Shown piece after piece: positions 22,992-30,024 of a stretch of 53,979 bases of DNA; position 1 is the first letter of the stretch, and every line of letters begins with the position of its first letter. This DNA comes from an uncultured Eubacteriales bacterium (lineage in GTDB: Bacteria > Bacillota > Clostridia > Oscillospirales > CAG-272). The stretch lies in contig CAKSAC010000014.1 of NCBI GenBank assembly GCA_934434925.1, positions 1-53,979 of the forward strand, given 5' to 3'. The notes under the pieces were generated by a model. It saw only the letters and a program-made list of their open reading frames with translations, had not been told where the DNA came from and did not search any database. A program made the position numbers and the translations under genes.

Positions 22992-24683
22992 TCAATCGAT
23001 GGTCTTATCAATGGCGAAACGGATAATTTTGCGCGAGGTGTTCTTTTTGAATTCTTCGGAGCGGAGTTTGACCTTTCCGACGGCTTTATAGGAAACCGAA
23101 CGGGCGTTGATTTTCTTGATTTCATCCTCAAAGTACTTTTGCAGATCGGTAACGCCGTCGCCTTCAAGCACCTCCATGTCCGGGAAAATCTCTGCCACAA
23201 TAATCTCGGCTTCGGGGCGGCTCTTGCTCTGCCCGGCGTAGACAATGACTTCAGATACGCCGCGCACACGGGAGATCTCACATTCAATTTCTTCGGGATA
23301 AACATTTTTGCCGTTCGAGAAGATGATGAGATTTTTGAGACGGCCGGTAATATAGATCCATCCTTCTTCATCCAGCCGGCCGTAGTCTCCGGTGTGGAAC
23401 CAGCCGTCTTTATCAAAGACTTCATCGGTCGCTTCGGGGTTATTGTAATATCCCATCATGACGTTGGGACCTTTGACGCAGATTTCCCCTTCGCCGTTGG
23501 CATCCGGTTCATGGATACGGATTTCCTCTCCGATAATCGGCGTACCGACGCTCCCGCTCTTCTGATAGAGGTTGCGGTTGCAGGAAATCAGCGGGGCGCA
23601 TTCCGTGATACCGTATCCGTTCAGAATGGTCAGGCCGATTGCATCAAAGGTATCGATGATGTCCTGGTTCAACGCGGCACCGCCGCAGATAATCATTTCC
23701 AGTTTCCCGCCGAATGCGGCCAGCACGCTCTTGGCGAAGAGGCGGCGACGCAGGGCGACGGGCAGATGGCGCGAAATCTTCATCATCCGGCGGAGCAACT
23801 TGTCTTTTCCTTCCTTTTCAGCGGTGGCCCAGATGCGCTTATAGAAGGTCTCCACAAAGAGAGGAACAAGGATCAGGTGCGTCGGCTGGACTTCTTTCAG
23901 TTCGCCGAGCAGATAGCGCAGGCCGCTGGAAAAGCAGATCTGCGACCCTTGTGCGAAATGCCCGACAAAATTGACCGTGGAGCAGAAGGTATGGTGCGGC
24001 GGCAGAACGCACATCGTGCGCGGGGTGATGGCGAAGTTATACATCCCCTGCGTCATGTCCGAACAGATGTTTGTGATGGTGAGCATAACGCCTTTTCCTT
24101 TGCCGGTCGTGCCGGAAGTGAAGACGATGCTGGCCAGGCGGTCCGGGTCGATCTCGTAATCATAATAGCGATTGTCCCCACCCTCATAGAGCGCATGCCC
24201 GCGGCGGACAAGCGCCCGGAATCCGTCCTCGCTCTCGTTGTCGGCGGAGAGGGAGAAAACATGAATCGGATAATCGCCGATTCCTTCCTTCATTTTGGCA
24301 AGGCAATCGTCGGCCACAAAGGCGAAAGTACAGCCGGCGCTTTGAATAATGCCGGCCATATCGGCGGCGGGAAGTTCTTTATCGATCGGAACCGTAATCG
24401 CGCCGACCGACATCAGGGCGTAATAGGAGAGCATCCATTCATAGGAAGCGCCGCCTATGATAGCCACGCGGGCATCGGTCACTCCGGCATCGAGCAGGGC
24501 GGTACCGAGGTCGCGCTGATCATTTTTCGCGTCGGTATAGGTCAGTGTGACCCATTCGCGGTCTTTCGGGTCGCGTTTGAAGGAGACCGCGGGGCGGTCG
24601 GGGTATTTAGCAGCAACATTTTCCGTCATAACGCGGAAGTCACGGAATACGGTGGTTTCATACAGAGGATAGTTCTTTTTCAT
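22992..24683 (-). CDS. AMP-forming acyl-CoA synthetase
   Basis: 563 residues of the ANL superfamily. The P-loop FTSGTTGKGKGV, NGYGITECAP, the Asp in WFHTGDYGRLD, the hinge GRLKNLIIFSNGKNVYPEE and the C-terminal catalytic Lys in KNTSRKIIR are all present, so it should be active in acyl-adenylate formation. The long-chain acyl-CoA synthetase type is the nearest fit; transfer to CoA or to a carrier protein cannot be told apart. First gene of an operon with three isomerase-like genes and a DUF362 protein, an unusual set. Promoter 61-89 bp upstream. Confidence 0.9.
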   Translation of the reverse strand: MKKNYPLYETTVFRDFRVMTENVAAKYPDRPAVSFKRDPKDREWVTLTYTDAKNDQRDLGTALLDAGVTDARVAIIGGASYEWMLSYYALMSVGAITVPIDKELPAADMAGIIQSAGCTFAFVADDCLAKMKEGIGDYPIHVFSLSADNESEDGFRALVRRGHALYEGGDNRYYDYEIDPDRLASIVFTSGTTGKGKGVMLTITNICSDMTQGMYNFAITPRTMCVLPPHHTFCSTVNFVGHFAQGSQICFSSGLRYLLGELKEVQPTHLILVPLFVETFYKRIWATAEKEGKDKLLRRMMKISRHLPVALRRRLFAKSVLAAFGGKLEMIICGGAALNQDIIDTFDAIGLTILNGYGITECAPLISCNRNLYQKSGSVGTPIIGEEIRIHEPDANGEGEICVKGPNVMMGYYNNPEATDEVFDKDGWFHTGDYGRLDEEGWIYITGRLKNLIIFSNGKNVYPEEIECEISRVRGVSEVIVYAGQSKSRPEAEIIVAEIFPDMEVLEGDGVTDLQKYFEDEIKKINARSVSYKAVGKVKLRSEEFKKNTSRKIIRFAIDKTID

Positions 24684-24743
24684 TTCTTTTGACCTCGTTG
24701 TGGTTTTCCGCTTCCCGAATTATAAGGAAGACAGATACACCTC

Positions 24744-24772
24744 AGTATACAACTTTTTCCCGGGAAAGTCAA
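24744..24772 (-). promoter_or_regulatory. Promoter of the synthetase-isomerase operon
   Basis: Minus strand: TTGACT (24767-24772), 17-bp spacer, TATACT (24744-24749). Confidence 0.8.
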
Positions 24773-24853
24773 TACTTGCCCGTTCCTTCTCCTTTCCGCC
24801 TGCGTCCGGAAAACGCCGAATAAAAACAAAAATAAAAAAAATATAAAAAAGCC

Positions 24854-24882
24854 TTGCATTTTTCACAAAAGCATGATATACT
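24854..24882 (+). promoter_or_regulatory. Promoter of tRNA-Val
   Basis: TTGCAT (24854-24859), 17-bp spacer, TATACT (24877-24882), 11 bp before the tRNA. Confidence 0.8.
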
Positions 24883-24893
24883 ATCCACTGTTC

Positions 24894-24970
<77 letters not shown>

Positions 24971-25026
24971 CGGCAGGTATCCGACAGGATACCTGTTTTG
25001 TTTTTGCGGAAAATCCGCGAAGGGCA

Positions 25027-25055
25027 TTGACAACCGCGCACTTTTGTGCTATACT
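25027..25055 (+). promoter_or_regulatory. Promoter of tRNA-Gln
   Basis: Perfect TTGACA (25027-25032), 17-bp spacer, TATACT (25050-25055), so the second tRNA is transcribed on its own as well. Confidence 0.85.
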
Positions 25056-25066
25056 GTCGCACATAA

Positions 25067-25144
25067 TGGGATATAGCCAAGTTGGTCAAGGCACGAGACT
25101 TTGACTCTCGCATTCCGCTGGTTCGAGTCCAGCTATCCCAGCCA
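25067..25144 (+). tRNA. tRNA-Gln (TTG)
   Basis: Acceptor TGGGATA with TATCCCA, D-arm GCCAAGTTGGTCAAGGC, anticodon stem CGAGA/TCTCG with loop CTTTGAC (anticodon TTG), T-loop TTCGAGT, discriminator G and encoded CCA. The terminator hairpin begins at the tRNA's last base. Confidence 0.96.
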
Positions 25145-25232
25145 AAAATCTCCCCGGACGAAGTTTGGGGAGATTTTTACTTATTACCTCTTCACTCTTC
25201 ACTCTTCACAAATCCCGTCCGGGGAGATTTTT
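25144..25232 (+). terminator. Terminator with two alternative 3' arms
   Basis: AAAAATCTCCCC (25144-25155) pairs with GGGGAGATTTTT (25167-25178), a terminator for tRNA-Gln. The longer arm AAAAATCTCCCCGGAC (25144-25159) also pairs perfectly over 16 bp with 25217-25232. Confidence 0.85.
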
Positions 25233-25459
25233 GGCAAAATAATAAGGAATCGTGAAAAGTGAAGAAGTAATGAGGCTTTCCGCGAGGGGCGAAAAGCGGA
25301 TTTTATTGCAAAACCGCATGTTGCCTTACTGAATACGGCAAAGGATAATAATCATGCGTGACGACGTCATGCTATGAGCCTGACAACGAATAAAAAACAA
25401 CCGCCGGGATCCCCCTTCGCTCGGCGGTATTCCTTTCAAAGTTTCTTGCGCGATTGAGA

Positions 25460-25488
25460 TTGAAAATCGGGAAGATTTATGATATAAT
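25460..25488 (+). promoter_or_regulatory. Promoter of the cyclase gene, inside repeat copy 1
   Basis: TTGAAA (25460-25465), 17-bp spacer, TATAAT (25483-25488). Confidence 0.75.
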
Positions 25489-25528
25489 AAGATATCGAAG
25501 AATCGGTATTTACGGAGGAAAATATGAA

Positions 25529-26128
25529 ATGAAAATCTATGATATTTCTCAAGAAGTCTTCGGCTGTCAGGTATATGCCGGCGATCCGGTTCCGGAAAAG
25601 AAATTGCTTTGTTCAATGCAAAAAGGTAGTTTGTATAACCTGACGGCTTTCAGTTTGTGTGCTCACAACGGCACACATATCGACGCGCCGTTTCATTTTA
25701 TCAAAGACGGAAAAACGGTCGATTCCATAGACTTAGATACATTCGTGGGAATGGCTTATGTTGCAGAATATCATGGAATCGTTTCCGACAGTGCCGCCGC
25801 AGAGATACTTGAAAAAGCGAGAAAACAGAACACAGAAGCAGCAAAGAGAATTCTTATTAAGGGAGAGGCAGAGATTTCTGCACAAGCCGCTAAAGTATTT
25901 GCCGATTCGGGAATCTTACTTCTCGGTAACGAATCCCAGACTGTCGGACCTGAAGTTGCTCCGATGGAAGTTCATCTCATCCTGCTAAGAGCCGATGTCG
26001 TATTGCTTGAAGGTATCCGTTTAGCAGAAGTTTCGGAAGGTGCTTATTTCTTGAATGCGGCCCCACTAAATCTATCCGGTGCGGATGGCTCGCCATGCAG
26101 AGCTGTACTGATTGCTGACGAGAGATAA
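25529..26128 (+). CDS. Cyclase/kynurenine formamidase-like hydrolase
   Basis: 199 residues. The motif H46-x-GTH50-x-D52-x-P-x-H56 is the metal site of the cyclase family (PF04199), which includes kynurenine formamidase and related amide or lactone hydrolases using Mn or Zn. The substrate is not evident; no tryptophan pathway genes are near. The start at 25529 follows CGGAGGAAAATATGAA (GGAGG nine bases ahead); the ATG at 25524 is out of frame and stops at once. It is AT-richer than most of the window and set between repeats shared with the next gene, suggesting separate acquisition. Confidence 0.87.
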   Translation: MKIYDISQEVFGCQVYAGDPVPEKKLLCSMQKGSLYNLTAFSLCAHNGTHIDAPFHFIKDGKTVDSIDLDTFVGMAYVAEYHGIVSDSAAAEILEKARKQNTEAAKRILIKGEAEISAQAAKVFADSGILLLGNESQTVGPEVAPMEVHLILLRADVVLLEGIRLAEVSEGAYFLNAAPLNLSGADGSPCRAVLIADER

Positions 26129-26129
26129 A

Positions 26130-26191
26130 TTCCAGTTTGCCTGACTGAATAACCTACATAGCCAAACGCCGCTCGGCCAAGCGTTTGGCTT
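26130..26191 (+). repeat. 62-bp downstream flank repeat with terminator, copy 1
   Basis: Begins TTCCAGTTTGCCTGACTGAA and ends with the hairpin GCCAAACGC (26161-26169)/GCGTTTGGC (26181-26189) followed by TTATTTTT. Identical in sequence to 27407-27468. It starts two bases after the cyclase stop and acts as its terminator. Confidence 0.88.
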
Positions 26192-26210
26192 ATTTTTATG
26201 GAAAGGAAGG

Positions 26211-26381
26211 ATGAACGCTAAGAAACTTGGATTCGAACGTAATATACATAAGCTCGTTTACAAGCATGGTTCTGCAAGCCCGGAAGATCGCGGTCACTTG
26301 CAAGCCCCTGCTTCGCCAAGAGAGAAGTGTGCCATCGCGCGGCATCTGAATTGGCTAACACAAAATCGGCATCTGAATTGA
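26211..26381 (+). CDS. 56-codon open frame between the two cassettes
   Basis: 56 residues, starting MNAKKLGFERNIHKLVYKHG, preceded by GGAAAGGAAGG. I do not recognise it. Its end contains a 14-bp repeat, CGGCATCTGAATTG (26340-26353 and 26367-26380), that encodes RHLN twice. Possibly the remnant of a larger gene or a small cargo gene; the second 370-bp repeat starts 11 bases after its stop. The surrounding 200 bp hold nothing else. Confidence 0.35.
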   Translation: MNAKKLGFERNIHKLVYKHGSASPEDRGHLQAPASPREKCAIARHLNWLTQNRHLN

Positions 26382-26391
26382 CCTGTAGACA

Positions 26392-26761
26392 CAAAAATCT
26401 CCCCGGACGAAGTTTGGGGAGATTTTTACTTATTACCTCTTCACTCTTCACTCTTCACAAATCCCGTCCGGGGAGATTTTTGGCAAAATAATAAGGAATC
26501 GTGAAAAGTGAAGAAGTAATGAGGCTTTCCGCGAGGGGCGAAAAGCGGATTTTATTGCAAAACCGCATGTTGCCTTACTGAATACGGCAAAGGATAATAA
26601 TCATGCGTGACGACGTCATGCTATGAGCCTGACAACGAATAAAAAACAACCGCCGGGATCCCCCTTCGCTCGGCGGTGTTCCTTTCAAAGTTTCTTGCGC
26701 GATTGAGATTGAAAACGGGAAGATTTATGATATAATAAGATATCGAAGAATCGGAATTTAC
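26392..26761 (+). repeat. 370-bp upstream flank repeat, copy 2
   Basis: Second copy of 25143-25513, offset 1249 bp, with the same hairpin arms at 26393-26408, 26416-26427 and 26466-26481. It fills the gap ahead of the DUF998 gene and carries that gene's promoter. Confidence 0.92.
26709..26736 (+). promoter_or_regulatory. Promoter of the DUF998-like gene, inside repeat copy 2
   Basis: TTGAAA (26709-26714), 16-bp spacer, TATAAT (26731-26736). One base was lost or gained relative to the 17-bp spacer of copy 1. Confidence 0.7.
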
Positions 26762-26799
26762 AGGGATAGATACCTTGTTAGAAAGGAATCAAGAACAGG

Positions 26800-27402
26800 A
26801 TGAAAACATTGATTTTAGCATGGATTATAACACTTTTTGCAGATAATCTGTTACCGTTGGCGCTTGCACACTTCTATCCGCATTATAGTCATAAAGAAAT
26901 GGCGCTTTCCGTTCTTGGCTCACGGCAAAGCCCTGTGAAGTGGATATATAATGTGTGGTGCATACTGTCGGGACTGATTTTCTGTATTGCCCCGTATGCT
27001 TTATATCAAGAGAATAGCGGTGGCTTGGCAGTAGCGATATGGATATTGCTTGCTGTATACGGGATTGGTTGCGAATGTATTTCGGGGTTCTGTCCACTCA
27101 ATGAAAATAAACACGAGGAAGATATCATAACGAAAATTCATGGCGTGGCTTCTGCTATCGGATTTATGACCTTACTTGTCACGCCGTTACTTTTTGCGAT
27201 AATGCAATTCCAAATGTTGAAGGTGGTTATCGGTTCAATATCACTCGTTTGCTTCATAGCGGCATTCGTATTCTTCTGCTTTTTCATTATGGGAGAGAAA
27301 GAAAGGTTTGAAAAAACGGTTTTGAAATACGGCGGTCTTTGGCAAAGGCTTGTTTTGACGTGTTGCTATGTGCCTTTAGTCGTTTGGTGTATTCTGAAAT
27401 GA
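26800..27402 (+). CDS. DUF998-like six-span membrane protein
   Basis: 200 residues, mostly hydrophobic, with about six spans and the segment KIHGVASAIGFMTLLVTPLL near 113-132 that resembles DUF998 proteins. Function unknown. GAAAGGA lies about 12 bases ahead of the ATG. It is clearly AT-richer than most genes in the window and shares both flanks with the cyclase gene while having no sequence in common with it. Confidence 0.78.
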   Translation: MKTLILAWIITLFADNLLPLALAHFYPHYSHKEMALSVLGSRQSPVKWIYNVWCILSGLIFCIAPYALYQENSGGLAVAIWILLAVYGIGCECISGFCPLNENKHEEDIITKIHGVASAIGFMTLLVTPLLFAIMQFQMLKVVIGSISLVCFIAAFVFFCFFIMGEKERFEKTVLKYGGLWQRLVLTCCYVPLVVWCILK

Positions 27403-27406
27403 TAAC

Positions 27407-27468
27407 TTCCAGTTTGCCTGACTGAATAACCTACATAGCCAAACGCCGCTCGGCCAAGCGTTTGGCTT
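27407..27468 (+). repeat. 62-bp downstream flank repeat with terminator, copy 2
   Basis: Same 62 bp as 26130-26191, four bases after the DUF998-like stop; the hairpin GCCAAACGC/GCGTTTGGC is followed by TTGTTTTG. Confidence 0.88.
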
Positions 27469-27543
27469 GTTTTGTCGAAACGCAGGAGACCGCAGAGAGC
27501 TTGCTGTATTTTGTAAAAAATAGTGATTTTTCAACAATTCGGC

Positions 27544-27572
27544 TTGACAATTACAGGGCTTCATTATATAAT
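27544..27572 (+). promoter_or_regulatory. Promoter of the 27637 gene
   Basis: Perfect consensus: TTGACA (27544-27549), 17-bp spacer, TATAAT (27567-27572). Confidence 0.88.
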
Positions 27573-27636
27573 AATCACAAGAATATCAGAAACAAAAACG
27601 CTTCTTGTTTTTGATTGGAAGGAAGGAGTCGCACGA

Positions 27637-28101
27637 TTGAAAAAAACGGTTTTGAACAGCCGGATCATCGCTCCCTTGCTGCTTGGCGCGCTGTTTATAT
27701 GCTTGGGCATCGGCAGTTTGGTTTATGTGGATACGGATATTGCCTCGGCGAGAGTTATGCTTGCGATTATTCTGTTTGTTGTTGCCGCGTTCGATCTGCT
27801 TTTTTTCATTATTCAGCCGATCTGTTTTGTGTTTGAAGAAGAGAAATTGACGATACGCTATTTCTTCGGTTTTTACGAAATTATCTATTGGGAAAAAGTA
27901 AAAAAAGCAGTTCTCGAAAACATGCGGACCTTTTTTCCGGGGATATATGCAATGAGGTTCCGGCTGGTGACGGAAGGCGGAACGCAAGGGAAAAAAACAT
28001 TCTTTACGACAGGCGAGATACCTGCCAACAAAAAGACCGCCATCTGCATGGCAAAATATCTGCCCGAAGGCATGACTGTAACGGACGAAACGGAAAGGTA
28101 A
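27637..28101 (+). CDS. Two-span membrane protein with soluble C-terminal domain, unknown
   Basis: 154 residues. Two membrane spans (about 9-31 and 37-62) precede a soluble domain of about 90 residues starting FEEEKLTIRYFFGFYEIIYWEKV, which resembles the PH-like domains of bacterial membrane proteins; that resemblance is only general. The start is TTG at 27637, eight bases after AAGGAG; the ATG at 27523 is upstream of the promoter's -10 box and so unlikely. Unknown function. Confidence 0.7.
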   Translation: MKKTVLNSRIIAPLLLGALFICLGIGSLVYVDTDIASARVMLAIILFVVAAFDLLFFIIQPICFVFEEEKLTIRYFFGFYEIIYWEKVKKAVLENMRTFFPGIYAMRFRLVTEGGTQGKKTFFTTGEIPANKKTAICMAKYLPEGMTVTDETER

Positions 28102-28402
28102 AGTCTTTGTGACGGAACCCGAAATCCCCTCTGTCTTCGCGGGGGTTTCCGGTACGCAGGCACTTCCGGCGACGGCCGTTCTCCGATACGGAAAACGCTT
28201 TCCGAACACCGGAGAAAACCTGCCTGCCGGGGCTCGGGCGCCGGTTTCAACGGAAACGGCGGTGTGCGGCAGGCAAAGCGCACGTCATGGCAGTTGCCGA
28301 TAAAACCCGGTCTTATCCCGGCTTTATATTTTATTTATTCTTTGAAGGGAGCAGCACAGGTCCGGTCTTTAGCCGGGATGACCGGAACGGTGCAGACATA
28401 TC
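28102..28402. other. Intergenic stretch, no gene seen
   Basis: About 300 bp. It holds a hairpin with a TCCCC/GGGGG core at 28126-28153 but no T run after it, and CCGGTC (28362-28367) pairing with GACCGG (28380-28385) just before the next gene. No convincing promoter or open frame. Confidence 0.5.
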
Positions 28403-28828
28403 ATGAAGTTTAAGGATTTCATCGAACAAAACAACATCAGTCCGGACAGAGCCCTGCGGATTATTGTCGGTCAAGGCGGAGAGATTCTCCCGCAAAAAGT
28501 CGGCATGCAGGGCTATTTCGGAGAAGTGACCGACACCGGTATTCTTTTTTCAAATGACAAGTTGAATGTTGAAAAAAAAGAGGTGCCTTTTTCTTCCTTT
28601 ACAAGAGCCGAATTCGGCCTCGGAAGCGCGCAGCTTTGGCTTCAGTGCACGGTTGACGGTTCGGATTTTGTTTTTTGTCTTCCCCGTTCCGTCTATAAGT
28701 CGGCGGCGGGCCAGTATTTGCTGGATCGACTGGATGCACAGCTCGGCGAGTCGCTCCGGGAGGATCCTGAATATAAGAAACATATGGGTCCGTTATTTTG
28801 GCTTTACGCCATTATTCACGCGTGGTGA
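28403..28828 (+). CDS. Unknown soluble protein
   Basis: 141 residues with no signal peptide. It begins MKFKDFIEQNNISPDRALRI and is predicted to be mostly beta in the middle (GYFGEVTDTGILFSNDKL, FGLGSAQLWLQCTV), reminiscent of a PH-like domain. I do not recognise the family. The ribosome site is poor. Codon use matches the resident genes rather than the AT-rich island, so it may belong to the old chromosome. Confidence 0.6.
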   Translation: MKFKDFIEQNNISPDRALRIIVGQGGEILPQKVGMQGYFGEVTDTGILFSNDKLNVEKKEVPFSSFTRAEFGLGSAQLWLQCTVDGSDFVFCLPRSVYKSAAGQYLLDRLDAQLGESLREDPEYKKHMGPLFWLYAIIHAW

Positions 28829-29033
28829 GCCGTCGCATATAACCGTCTGACAGGGGTTGATCTGCAAGCTCGTTTTTCAGGCGGCGGAATAAGCCGGACG
28901 ACGCGGGAAGGGCGTTTTCGTTCTTACAGATTTGTGAAAACTTCCAAGCGATTTTTCGGTGAATTGCAAGCTCCTTTTTGCTATACTGGCGTTGCGGAAA
29001 AGAAAACCGCCAATATGTAAAGGAGCATTTGCC

Positions 29034-29093
29034 ATGAAAAAACGAAAAATCATTGTTGCGGGAATACTGCCGGAAGGGAAAGCCGTCCGCTGA
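29034..29093 (+). CDS. 19-residue leader peptide ahead of the CYTH gene
   Basis: A 20-codon frame, MKKRKIIVAGILPEGKAVR, with a perfect AAAGGAG (29019-29025) nine bases before its ATG. Its stop overlaps the ATG of the CYTH gene in TGATG, the form used for translational coupling. A -10 box TATACT lies at 28982-28987. There is no run of one amino acid codon as in classical attenuators. Small real peptide or merely a coupling device; not resolved. Confidence 0.5.
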   Translation: MKKRKIIVAGILPEGKAVR

Positions 29094-29689
29094 TGCGTTT
29101 CGCGCTTTCAGAATCGGCGGCAAAACAGAGAAAAGGACGGAACCGGACAGAAATGAACATAAATAATAAGGTAGAAAACCATGCGAAAATCCCGACGGAA
29201 ACCGAACGGAAATTCCTGATCCGGATGCCCGATCCCGCGTTTTTGGCGACCTGCCCCGGTGCGCGGTGCGACAAAATCCGGCAGGTCTATCTGCGCCGCG
29301 GAGAGGGCGGGAGCGTCCGGATACGCCGCCGGGCATGCGGGAACGGGGAAGTGCGATATACAGAGACCCGCAAACGCCGTGTGAGCGGGTTCACCTGTGA
29401 AGAATACGAGCGCGACATCACCGGCGATGTATACAACCGCCTGCTTTCCCTTTCCGACCCGACCCGCCGGCCGATTGAAAAAACGCGCTGGTGCGTTCCG
29501 TTCGGGGAGCGGTTGTTGGAGATCGATATATACCCCTTTTGGACAAAAACGGCGATTCTGGAAATCGAATTGCCGGACGAGGCGGCCGCTTTTTCGATCC
29601 CGGACTGGCTTTCGGTCATGCGGGAAGTGAGCCGGGAGCCGGCTTACCGGAATGCGTCGCTGGCTTGCCGGATCCCGCCCGAAGAATAA
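29093..29689 (+). CDS. CYTH-domain protein (triphosphate tunnel metalloenzyme)
   Basis: 198 residues from the coupled ATG; the ATG at 29153 (178 residues) is an alternative. The defining ETERKF motif (ExExK) is at about 41-46, followed by DKIRQVYLRR and SVRIRRR, whose basic residues line the triphosphate tunnel, and by ILEIEL near the end. Such proteins cleave inorganic triphosphate or, less often, make cAMP. The ~38 residues ahead of the motif are unusual for the family and basic, so the shorter start could be the real one. Its own ribosome site is too far, which argues for coupling to the leader. Confidence 0.85.
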   Translation: MRFALSESAAKQRKGRNRTEMNINNKVENHAKIPTETERKFLIRMPDPAFLATCPGARCDKIRQVYLRRGEGGSVRIRRRACGNGEVRYTETRKRRVSGFTCEEYERDITGDVYNRLLSLSDPTRRPIEKTRWCVPFGERLLEIDIYPFWTKTAILEIELPDEAAAFSIPDWLSVMREVSREPAYRNASLACRIPPEE

Positions 29690-29810
29690 AATCTTTGCTC
29701 CCCGGCCGATTTTTTCGCAGGTTCGGATGCTTTTTGCGGTTTTTCGGGAAAAACCGGCAGATTGCACAAAAAGAGAGGAAAAAAACCTTTTTATTTCACA
29801 GATATGGGGC

Positions 29811-29839
29811 TTGCTTTTTTGCGGGAAATGGTGTAAACT
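29811..29839 (+). promoter_or_regulatory. Promoter of the purine salvage operon
   Basis: TTGCTT (29811-29816), 17-bp spacer, TAAACT (29834-29839), about 25 bp before the riboswitch. Confidence 0.75.
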
Positions 29840-29864
29840 ATGAACGTAAAACAAACAGCCCTTG

Positions 29865-29928
29865 CCAATATAAGTCCGGAAGAAGTGGCCCGGACGTTTC
29901 TACCGCACGCCATAGATGCGACTATTGG
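29865..29928 (+). promoter_or_regulatory. Purine (guanine-type) riboswitch aptamer
   Basis: P1 CCAATA (29865-29870) with TATTGG (29923-29928); P2 GTCCGG with CCGGAC; the conserved core TTTCTACC; P3 CGCA with TGCG. L2 ends GUGG and L3 starts with GCC, so the loop-loop contact can form. The base in the specificity position before P1's 3' arm is C (GAC-TATTGG), which selects guanine or hypoxanthine rather than adenine. Confidence 0.92.
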
Positions 29929-29965
29929 TTTTTCCTCTTTTCTTTCGGAAAAGCCGTTTTCTTGT

Positions 29966-30015
29966 GTGCGGATAAAGTCGGGATACCCGGCGATATCTGC
30001 GCTTTTTGTTTTTTT
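29966..30015 (+). terminator. Riboswitch expression platform terminator
   Basis: GCGGATA (29968-29974) pairs with TATCTGC (29994-30000), with an inner CGGG/CCCG, followed by TTTTTGTTTTTTT (30003-30015). Ligand binding would favour it. GGTTTTTCC (29927-29935), which takes in the 3' end of P1, and GGAAAAGCC (29947-29955) form a competing hairpin. Confidence 0.85.
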
Positions 30016-30024
30016 GGAGGACGT

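Larger units (their letters stand above)
25143..25513 (+). repeat. 370-bp upstream flank repeat, copy 1
   Basis: About 370 bp recurring at 26392-26761 with one single-base indel and a few substitutions (for example TATTCC versus TGTTCC near 25430). It contains the alternative hairpins at 25144-25232, an arm pair TTATTACCTCTTCACTCTTC (25181 on) with a near-complement at 25252-25274, and a promoter. No open frame inside looks coding. It occupies the gap from tRNA-Gln to the cyclase gene. Confidence 0.92.

Noticed and set aside
25067..25160. tRNA-Gln 3' end as the attachment site of an integrated element
   Set aside because: The 3' end of the tRNA is not repeated at the other side of the cassette region (position 26392 starts inside the terminator, not in the tRNA), and no integrase gene is seen.
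26130..26191. 62-bp tail repeat as an integron attC site
   Set aside because: GCCAAAC and GTTTGGC look like attC core boxes, but each departs from the consensus at one place, the arms span only 29 bp, and each unit carries its own promoter. A plain terminator explains it better; no integrase is in the window.
29034..29153. CYTH gene as a frameshifted fusion with the 19-codon leader
   Set aside because: The leader peptide has no likeness to the start of CYTH proteins, and the downstream frame contains the full domain, so no frameshift is needed.
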